Assembly: GCA_023079485.1 (NCBI GenBank)
Contig: CM041092.1
Coordinates: 6,758,627 to 6,822,626, forward strand
DNA: 64,000 bases
Source: Archilochus colubris
Taxonomy: Eukaryota; Chordata; Aves; Apodiformes; Trochilidae
Direction: 5' to 3'
Under the pieces are notes generated by a model. The model had not been told where the DNA came from, did no database searches, and saw nothing but the letters and a program-made list of their open reading frames with translations. The stretch's first letter is position 1; each line of letters begins with the position of its first letter. Shown here piece by piece: positions 56,332-64,000 of the stretch. Position numbers and translations under genes: made by a program.

Positions 56332-56402
56332 GGGTCCAGACCTTAACACATCTAAGGACAGCATGTCTGACAACCAACAATATAGGAGGAGAAGCAAAGA
56401 AG
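56332..56402 (+). CDS. MAP3K19: MAP3K19 candidate exon 1 (first recognised)
   Basis: Acceptor TTTTTCCAG, donor GTAAAC. An ATG at 56363 would start MSDNQQYRRRSKE, but the frame is open from the acceptor, so this may be an internal coding exon. Its phase joins the next exon correctly. Similarity to the mammalian protein is too weak to decide. Confidence 0.5.
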
Positions 56403-59400
56403 GTAAACTAATCAAAGTGTATATATATATATATATATATGTATATAACATGTGGGATCTGAAGAAGAAAAGGGACAATATTAACTTGAAGTCTGTCTGC
56501 TTGTCAAAACCAAGCAACCACAAAATATTTGAGTCAAACTTAGAATTATTTTCCACTTTTAAAACCCCTGAGATTTGGTTTTAATACCTTCCCTATTTTA
56601 AAAAGCTGTGCTTTTCTACAGTTTCTATCAATATTTATATTTATATTTATATTTATATTTATATTTATATTTATATTTATATTTATATTTATATTTATAT
56701 TTATGTTTTACCAAAATAGGAGCTGCAAATGGGATTTTGAAAGATGTTATTTTTTTATTTTGACCGTTACTTCCTGTATTTCTCTGTGAATGAAGGCAGT
56801 AAGAGGAAGGAATTACAAACATCTAATGATTTGATGCCCCCAAATTACTGCATTTGCATTGCGTTACTGGTCAGTGAATTACACTGCTTTTATACAATGT
56901 TAATGTATTGTTGTAGGTTGTGGAAATGTTGCTCTTCCAAATGCAGATAAGATAATGAAAGAAATGCATCAGTCGTGCAAAGCTCTAGAAAAAAACAGGT
57001 AGGTAATATTAATATTTATTTTGCAGTTGAGTATGCAAAAATGGAGACAAAGCAGATAATAGTCTGTGAGTAAGAAAACATTTCCTTAGTGCCAGATGTT
57101 ATACAGGTTGTTTATGTTGTGTGGTGTTTCTGTCTTCCCAATGTCAATTAACAGCTATTGCTGGAGGCAGGATATTGCACTGAATGAACAAGTTATTTGA
57201 TACAATGTGAAAAACACATGGTATAAGGTTTTACATCATGATTTGGCTTTTAAAAACAGACAATTATCTTGCATACAGCTTTAAGATTCATTTAGGCTCT
57301 GTTTTGTACCTCTTTTCAGGGGCATTATTTATCTTTTCCCACATTTAAATTTTTCATTATACAGGAGCCAGGTGGCAGAAGTCTGAGGCTTACCCACACA
57401 GTCTCTATCCTTTTAGGCAGATCACAACATATTTTATAAATAACAAAGGCACATCTGGTCTTCAGAATTCTTCTGACACCCTTTTCTAATGATTAATAAA
57501 AAATAAATACTGGAAGTAATCAGTTTTTGTCAAGGAGGAAAAGGTGAACAATGTTTTTTCCAAGCTTGTTTTTGGCTTACACTGTTTGTCATCCTTTCTC
57601 ACTTCTTGTCAGTCTCTGGCATTGCCATCTAGGTAGAGCCACAACTCCTCAGATGGACCAAGAAAGAAAACATACTTTGTCATTCTTGGATCTTACAAAC
57701 TTCTTGTTCACCCTATTCCCCAGTTATGTGATTATTTGAACTCAGTAGGCTCCTTCCACTTACTTTCACACCATGTTTTGTTTTGTATATTTGTTTGGTT
57801 TTGCCTTTTAGATCTATAGCACCAACATCCAGCCCCTGGCCAGATCAGCAAATGCCATGTTTTCCCAGTAAAAAGCAGTCAGCATTACAGATGAGACATC
57901 ACACTCCTTTGCCTTTCTTCCTCAAGAAAGAGAAAACAGGGCATGGCTTTGACTTCAGCTTTCTGCTACAGGACTCATGCCCAGAATCCAACATTTCAAA
58001 ATCATTTCTGGATATAAATGGTTTTCAGATAATAAAAGCAGAAACACAACAAAGTAAGTTCCATTTGAAAAGTCACAACTTTAAATAAAGTTTTATATTG
58101 CTTATCTACTTTGATCAAAAATTATTGAAAGTCCTTTTTCTTTAATCTTGGTCTTTATGTTTGTTTGATTTCCAAATGTAGACTGTAGCCATATGGACCC
58201 TCTTCTTTAGTTCTATCTGTGTCTGTTTGCAGAATGAAGGCAATAAGAGGAAGGAATTACAAACTTAACCATTTCTATTACTCTGTGTAATGAAACTGAG
58301 CCCACAAAATGTGAAGTGTAATTCTCTGTAGCTGGAGTGGGGTCATGATGGCATCTCAATTTTTCCTCATACTGACAACATCTACTAGCTACATATTGAA
58401 GTTTTAAAATATCTGAAACAGAGGATAAATGGTGGAGGATAAATTATTTTTAAATTATCATATTTGATAGTTTTCTATAGAAAATTGATTTGTAAATTTC
58501 AATGTCACAATTACATTTCAACTTACAACTTTTTTATTGCATAGCAGATTTATAGCATAGTCCTGCAACTACACAACAGACAGATTCTTGGTCCCCAGAA
58601 CCCTACAGCTTGAAATTAATTCATAAATGAAATGGTAGTCTGTTTAAGACTATCAAATTAACATTTAATTTGTTTTAATTTTTAAGGGTTAACAATAACA
58701 ATGTTAGGAACCAGGAGCAATAAATCCAAGGTAAGCTGCTATTATGTATTAAACTGAACACCATCAAAAGTATTATATGCTTTCAAAACCTTAAAAATGG
58801 CAATACAAAAGAAGTGTAGGGAGTTTCCTCTGCTTAGTCTTCAGTCTTCTGGATGAACTTGAAGTATTTTTACATATATTTTATATGTGTGTGTGTGTGT
58901 GTGTCAGCAAATCTTCATGTTGTAGCAGTTTGTGTCAGTAAGATGTTGCATCAGGGATTTGGGGGAGTAAAGGATTAGAAGTTCAAAACGATATCAAACC
59001 TTTTAAAATAGGCACATGTAAGTTAATACAAAGTCTGCACAGCCTGTGTATTAAGCATTTTAGATTAAATTCAATTTTGTGATAAGGGTAAATAGAATTC
59101 CTGACAAAACTGTAATACTTACAAACAAGATGGCCATTTTACCCATATCAGGGCTCCACACCCACACACGTGAGCCTTGGAAGTTACAAGAGACCAAATT
59201 TACTGTTATAGAAAAAAGAGAATTTGGTCTTTATGTTTATTAATTAATAGGCCTTTGCACTAAAGACCTGACTCATAGTATAGAAGTAATAGCAAGATGT
59301 ATGACAGAAGATCATAAAAAGGACTATGGAAAAAATATTGCAAATGGAGAGAAATGTTTAAGAAAAATAATGTTGTTGACCTCTGTGTGTTTCAATACAG

Positions 59401-62400
59401 CTTTTACTTCATGTCTGAAGTTCTGATGATTCCTAGAGGCATGTCATTTGGGATAAATGGGCATTCATATTAATGCCATGCAGATGAGACAAAGCCTTCA
59501 GAACTGTAAATTTCAATCCAGCTCACATGTTTTTTCCTGGCACATTCAAATCTCAGTTTGCCCTTGGAATGCAAACAAAAAATTCCTGCATGTTGCAAAC
59601 TGATGTTGAATGTAGCCATGCAACTCAGGTTACTCAGAGCATATGACTGTGGTAATTTTTCTATTGTATTAATTTGCATAAATATATACAGTATACTCAA
59701 GCTTATTTTTTCTCCATTTCCTATAAAGAACAGAAATATTATTTTTTTTTAATTATTGTCACAATTCATCTGAATAATCAGAACAAAGTAATAAAATGTT
59801 CAGATTTGTATTCTTTCAAAGATATACAGTACTTTTCAACGACTGGCATAAGAGAAGGAAGCAAGAAGGAATAATAATAATGTACACACAACAGACTTCT
59901 GTGTTAGCTGCCATGTAAAAATGTCCTTTAGGGAGCTATCCATTTAACTTACTAAAAGTGAAGTGCAGACTGTGCTGTGTTCCAGTGTACTTAAAACTCT
60001 GAGCTAAATGGTTTGTGTAAACCATGTAACATGGTTTATGGAACACTAAACAATGAAAGATCTATATGTTTAGATTTATAATGGTATCTTTTGAAACCTA
60101 TAAACAATTTAAATAATTTGTAAGAATTGATTGCTCAATGGATAAAATAGCTTTCTGTTATAATAATCTTGCTTTTGCTTTTTAAAAATTGCTTACATGA
60201 AAACTCATCCCATTAGGAATATAATCACTGGTGTCAGCACACTTTGGAGGGTTACATAAAAAGACTTGAAAGATCAGCATGAGGGTGACACTCAGCCAGT
60301 GAGAATGCAAGAAAGAAACTTTGGCACATGAAGCCACTGACCAGCCTTTGAGTCCCTGTAGCAAACATGCCATGTGGCATAAAACCTAGTAAAATCCTGA
60401 CAACATGATTTGCATGTGTGGACAAAGCTCAGGAGTTTTAAGACATGGAGAATTACTTCTGCCTTGTAGGTTCCCACTTCCTGTACTATGAAATACTTTG
60501 AAATCATTCTGGATGTGAGAAAATTCATGTAGAGATGGTGAGAAAATGAATGTATTTTCTCAGGGTTTTGATATTACACTTCATATAAGTATATATGTGA
60601 GAATATATTGAGGAATAATATTTTTTTTTTTCATTATCAACTTTGTTTGAAGTTGTTAGATTTCACCTGCATCTGTTGTATAGCACATTATTAATGGTTT
60701 TTATGGAAATTGCAGTTTCATTTGCCACCAGGGACATTTCAGCCTGTAAGAACAATTCATCTTTCTCCTCTAGAGGATAATATTCTCAATGAAACCAGCA
60801 GTATTTTGGGTATTATGAACTGTATTCCTCAGCCTACAAAACCAGCTACTAAATTTTATCAGTATCAGTTGGACAATCTGTTAAAAAGGCACACTGAAAA
60901 ATCATCAGATCTGATTCTGGTTACTATTTCTGATAAGTTTGCTCCAGTGAAAGACCTGCTCTACTTCAGCATGAGGAACTCTTGTGAACACCCCAGCAAC
61001 AAGAAAGAAGAAATTCAAAGCAACTTAAAATGGAAGGAAGCTGAAGTAGCTGCCAGTACTGAAAAGCATGAGCAGATGAAGTACCAGGTTTCAGTGGGTT
61101 TTAAGAAGGCAGATCTTATGACTCAAGCCAGTCTCTGTGATGACAGTCACCTGTACTTGAGCTCAGGTAATAGCCTGATAAACTGTGGAATATTTGCATC
61201 TCAGACAACATTTGCAATGTCAAGCAATAGAGATGCCTCAAGTGCTGGCAATAAAGAAAGAGCAGAGAGTTGCTGTAGAACTGGTCTAGAAGAAGGAAAT
61301 GCTGCAGAGATACTGGATTACAGACAACATGAAGATGCTGAGAGTACAAACTTTGTGCTTGACTATCATGATTTGGATTCTTCCTGTGAAAATGAAGTGC
61401 TAGAGGCCTTAGAAGATCAATCTTTAGCTGCAGAAATTCCCAGAGCAGAAGTGCAAGATCCTTGTGGAAAACAGAGAGAAAATACTCTTTGTCTCGTTGG
61501 ATTTGAAAAGGAAAAGGAAGCCCTGTCAGAGGTAACTTCAAAAGACCAAAGTGAGCTTGTACCTGTTGTTCATGTTACATTTTCTGAACAAGGACCAGGC
61601 AGGCAAACAAACATTGCTCAACGACCTGCCACAAAAAAGTCTGTCATTCAGAGCCTCCCTCCTCACGTTACTCAGAGCTTCAACATTCTTGCTCGCAGAG
61701 AAAATGAAAAAGGTAAAATAAGCATGAACAGAAATAAATATTCATTAAAATCTAAAATGAGCAGCAAGATAAAGATTTCTGAAGGCTTGATCGTTTCTGA
61801 TGAGATCGCCACAAAATGCAACACCAAGAGTCGGATATTTCCATCTTTGGAACTGCCACATGTGGAACCTGTGACTTCCCTGAGGTGTCAAAAAAAAAAA
61901 CCTCGAGCAGACAAAGAGCACTCTGCTCAGAAACTTAAAAAACAAAGTTTCTCCTGCTGTTGCAGAAATCCAGTTATCCTAAAGAACTCTGCTACCCCAC
62001 TGTCTCTACCACATGCACAGTCTGCTTCAGGTTTTCTAGATCTGAAATACAGCGACATGTTTGAGAAAATCAACTCTAATGACAAAGGCCCAGGAATTTA
62101 TGAGATGTTTGGAACCTCTGTCTATTCCCACATGCGTGAGCTTGATCAAGGTGAGAGCAGATTGTACAGAGATGTTTGTTCTGCTCCATCTATGAGGTGC
62201 ACTGCTGGCACCTGCAGACCTACCTGCAGCAAAGGGAGAGAGAGCAACCGAGTAAGAAGCACTCAAAAGAGAACATATCTGAAGCCAAAGAAGACCATAC
62301 CTGGCACTAAGAAGCAGAAAAGTTTCATTACAAAGTGCTGAGTTGAGTGACAGCAACACAGCAAAAGATAATGTAATAGCTTCTAATTCAGACTATCAAA

Positions 62401-63138
62401 TAAACCCTTCAAGGAGCATGACTTTATGTCATGAACATACAGATCACCAGCTTACAGTTTTAGACCTTTCACAATCAACTAAGCAAAAGAATTTTTTCCC
62501 AAATTCAAACTTAACAACTATTAAAGAAGTTTCTTTAGAGCAGACTTTAGATGCTCAGGGTTTACCCAGCCATCAGGGAGCTGCTACCAGTAGCCAGAAT
62601 CTGCTTCAGTTCAGTAATAGTGGCTACAGAGAATGTGTTGCTCCAAGCAGCAGTTTGCTGACGACAGACCAGCACGTTTGTGCACCCCAGTGCTTGGTGA
62701 ATGAGGATGACTGCAAAGGCCTAGAATCAGACCAGACCTCCTTCAAGTCTATAAATAAATATGAAGCATTGCCCATTTTAGATGTCACAGACATTTCCCT
62801 GACAAAAAAACTAAATTGGGCAGACACACCTCAAAACAGCAGTTTGGCAAACGAATTGATTCAGCCTTCAGTGATTCAGAGGAAAAATATTACAAGCCCC
62901 AGTTTCCAGACAAGTCAAAACCTTTTGTCCTGGGCAGATAATAAGTATGTGACTGATGAGTTGCTTTGTTGTCTGGCTGAAGAGTTGCTAATGCTTGAAG
63001 AAAAAGACATCAACTCATCAGGAACAAAAAATACAGGTCCTAAAATGCAAAACACACATGCTAAAGAAGAAGAAAATATGATGGATGGAAGTGGAGCAGT
63101 AGTAAATAATCTTCTAAAGAAGGTAAAAGGAATTTCTT
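56332..63138 (+). CDS. MAP3K19: MAP3K19 (YSK4), N-terminal part; 3'-incomplete, frame broken near 62.33 kb; gene-level span
   Basis: MAP3K19 is a MAP kinase kinase kinase with a very long, rapidly evolving N-terminal region and a C-terminal STE-family kinase domain. Five exons are recognised. The clearest matches are LLQDSCPESNISKS (exon 3), DLKYSDMFEKINS and GPGIYEMFGTSVYSHMRE (large exon), and TDELLCCLAEELLMLEEKD near its end. The position beside RAB3GAP1 in divergent orientation matches mammals. No kinase motif appears before base 64000, so the catalytic exons are beyond the window or absent. Within the large exon the reading frame moves by one base near 62318-62341: the upstream frame stops at TGA 62339-62341, and the conserved remainder is in the next frame. 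The gene may be intact with a sequence error, or damaged. Upstream 5' exons are probably missing too. Confidence 0.88.
56418..56447. repeat. (TA)n dinucleotide repeat
   Basis: About 12 TA units in an inferred MAP3K19 intron, right after candidate exon 1. Confidence 0.95.
56631..56704. repeat. (TTTATA)n hexanucleotide repeat
   Basis: About 12 almost perfect 6-bp units. The - strand ORF of alternating Lys and Tyr is produced by this repeat. Confidence 0.96.
56917..56998 (+). CDS. MAP3K19: MAP3K19 candidate exon 2
   Basis: Acceptor TTGTAG, donor GTAGGT. Encodes CGNVALPNADKIMKEMHQSC and KALEKN with phases that fit exons 1 and 3. Supported mainly by splice sites and phase. Confidence 0.65.
57812..58053 (+). 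CDS. MAP3K19: MAP3K19 exon 3
   Basis: Encodes SIAPTSSPWPDQQMPCFPSK, then QMRHHTPLPFFLKKEKTG and FLLQDSCPESNISKSF, recognisably like the human LQKEES...LNISKS segment. Acceptor TTTTAG, donor GTAAGT. Confidence 0.85.
58687..58730 (+). CDS. MAP3K19: MAP3K19 exon 4 (44 nt)
   Basis: Small exon coding LTITMLGTRSNKSK after a split Arg codon, joining FHLPPGTF of the next exon; the junction resembles human SGRSIKFLLPP. Acceptor TTTAAG, donor GTAAGC. Confidence 0.78.
58886..58905. repeat. (GT)n dinucleotide repeat
   Basis: About nine or ten GT units in MAP3K19 intron 4. Confidence 0.9.
60716..62341 (+). CDS. MAP3K19: MAP3K19 exon 5, 5' segment (frame a)
   Basis: Starts after ATTGCAG with FHLPPGTFQPVRTIHLSPLE and stays open for about 541 codons to TGA at 62339-62341. 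Conserved blocks: ELVPVVHVTFSEQ, KLKKQSFSCCCRNP, FLDLKYSDMFEKINSNDKGP and YEMFGTSVYSHMREL. An A11 run at 61890-61900 codes for lysines. In the human protein the sequence continues well beyond this stop without interruption. Confidence 0.9.
   Translation, partial: FHLPPGTFQPVRTIHLSPLEDNILNETSSILGIMNCIPQPTKPATKFYQYQLDNLLKRHTEKSSDLILVTISDKFAPVKDLLYFSMRNSCEHPSNKKEEIQSNLKWKEAEVAASTEKHEQMKYQVSVGFKKADLMTQASLCDDSHLYLSSGNSLINCGIFASQTTFAMSSNRDASSAGNKERAESCCRTGLEEGNAAEILDYRQHEDAESTNFVLDYHDLDSSCENEVLEALEDQSLAAEIPRAEVQDPCGKQRENTLCLVGFEKEKEALSEVTSKDQSELVPVVHVTFSEQGPGRQTNIAQRPATKKSVIQSLPPHVTQSFNILARRENEKGKISMNRNKYSLKSKMSSKIKISEGLIVSDEIATKCNTKSRIFPSLELPHVEPVTSLRCQKKKPRADKEHSAQKLKKQSFSCCCRNPVILKNSATPLSLPHAQSASGFLDLKYSDMFEKINSNDKGPGIYEMFGTSVYSHMRELDQGESRLYRDVCSAPSMRCTAGTCRPTCSKGRESNRVRSTQKRTYLKPKKTIPGTKKQKSFITKC
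62342..63138 (+). CDS. MAP3K19: MAP3K19 exon 5, 3' segment (frame b, one base shifted)
   Basis: The frame one base on is open from 62283 to a TAG at 63231-63233. Its protein continues the human alignment: STKQKNFFPNSNLTTIKEVS, LSWADNKYVTDELLCCLAEE and LLMLEEKDINSSG. The exon probably ends at 63138 before GTAAGT (an alternative is GTAAAA at 63123). The residues after 63138 have no convincing counterpart. Confidence 0.82.
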
Positions 63139-64000
63139 GTAAGTTGTTAGCCCCTTTGAGTGATGCTTCAACACAAGTTTGGATGAAAGAAAGGAAATAT
63201 AGGCTCATTAATAATAAAGTTTTTTTTCCTTAGGCCAACTGCCCACTGATTCTTCCAGTGCTCCGATGAAGATACCCATGTTAGGGGCTGCATGTCAGGA
63301 CACAAGCCAGATGATTAACTAAAGCATGACAGGAGTAGCTACCAAGGTTTATATGCTGGTGGGTGAAGATAAACTGAGAAACTGTAGTGAATAAAAAGGA
63401 GAGGCTATTTTTAACTGATGAGCATGTATAAAAAGGTGCTGGGCCAGGGCAAAGCTCTTGAGATCTTGCCACCTAAGGGATATGAGAAGACACTACAAAT
63501 GGTTCTTGTATATACAGAAGGGCAACTTCCTTGGATGTCTGAGAGCAACCAGATACTTTTCTAGGTATGAACTACAAGTGTTGGCTTATCAGGAAGACTT
63601 AGGGCTGTTTAATTAAGGTTTAATAAAAATTTCAAGCTCAGAAAACTTAGATTCTGGCCTACAAGTCAGTTAAGAACCCTCACCCCTACAAAAGTGCTTA
63701 TCTACCAGTACTGCTTCTCCTATATATGTTACTTAGAGCAAATAAAATTCATCCTTCACTGTACCTATGTGACAAAAAAAAAAGAAAAAAAAAAAAAGGA
63801 AAACCAGAGAAAATTAAGCAGATGTCTGTCTGTCTTCTGTCAATAGAGAGAAAGATGTCATGCCATAATCTTCTGCTTGTGCTCCATTGTGATGCTTAAA
63901 TTATCTGCATAGTCTTACTTGGTACAGCAAGTTTGTTGATGAGCTGAGCAATGAGTGTATGTGTGTATATATACACACATGTATATCATAAATAAAAAAA
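63139..64000 (+). other. MAP3K19: Presumed MAP3K19 intron, right edge of window
   Basis: After the likely donor no kinase exon (glycine loop, VAVK, HRD, DFG) is visible. It contains several AATAAA motifs (63213, about 63390, about 63620, about 63740), an A-rich tract at 63773-63798 and an alternating purine-pyrimidine palindrome near 63968. If exon 5 is read through, this would be 3' UTR of a kinase-less transcript. Confidence 0.5.

Noticed and set aside
63145..63233. C-terminal extension of MAP3K19 ending in TAG near 63231 with an overlapping AATAAA, as a kinase-less isoform
   Set aside because: A strong GTAAGT donor at 63139 is a better exon end and the extension has only weak, probably chance similarity to human sequence. 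Not excluded without transcripts.
63965..63985. Palindromic TG/TA sequence at the right edge
   Set aside because: It is a short alternating purine-pyrimidine run typical of simple repeats; no sign of a specific site.
1..64000. Endogenous viral genes, tRNA, rRNA or snoRNA genes
   Set aside because: I saw no LTR pairs, gag/pol-like frames, tRNA boxes or convincing C/D or H/ACA patterns by eye. A covariance-model scan would be the proper test.

Overview
The window is vertebrate nuclear DNA, almost certainly from a bird. Five CR1-type LINE fragments with the typical ATTCTATGAT-like 3' tail lie in introns and intergenic DNA. Genes are split into many short GT-AG exons. The gene order ZRANB3 - RAB3GAP1 - MAP3K19 matches the block on human 2q21.3. 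In chicken I would expect this block on chromosome 7; that is recalled, not tested.

Region 1 (1 to about 28.7 kb, + strand) holds all but the 5' end of ZRANB3, a SNF2-family fork-remodelling translocase and structure-specific nuclease. Nineteen coding exons can be placed from motif I to the stop codon (about 1052 residues). The first one or more coding exons lie left of the window. Helicase motifs, PIP box, NZF zinc finger, substrate-recognition region and HNH nuclease are all present in order. The C-terminal PCNA-binding APIM motif departs from consensus. The first visible exon is only 19 nt.

Region 2 (about 29.5 to 53.3 kb, - strand) holds the complete coding sequence of RAB3GAP1, the catalytic subunit of the Rab3 GAP / Rab18 GEF complex. 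It has 24 coding exons and 985 residues, and every exon phase agrees. The catalytic arginine (human Arg728) is kept. The gene starts in a CpG island with a YY1-type motif over the ATG and runs tail-to-tail into ZRANB3, with 2.5 kb between the stops. The intron between exons 17 and 18 carries a pentanucleotide array, an A/C-rich tract and a C-free minisatellite that changes from a 15-bp to a 10-bp unit.

Region 3 (about 54.4 to 64 kb, + strand) holds the 5' half of MAP3K19 (YSK4): four short exons and one very large exon matching the long non-kinase N-terminal region. The kinase-domain exons are not in the window. The large exon is split by a +1 frame change near 62.32-62.34 kb. It could be an assembly error, an allelic or fixed disruption, or (least likely) recoding.

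No bacterial or mobile accessory system, CRISPR array, tRNA or rRNA was seen. Protein assignments rest on recalled family sequences and internal phase consistency, not on a database search.
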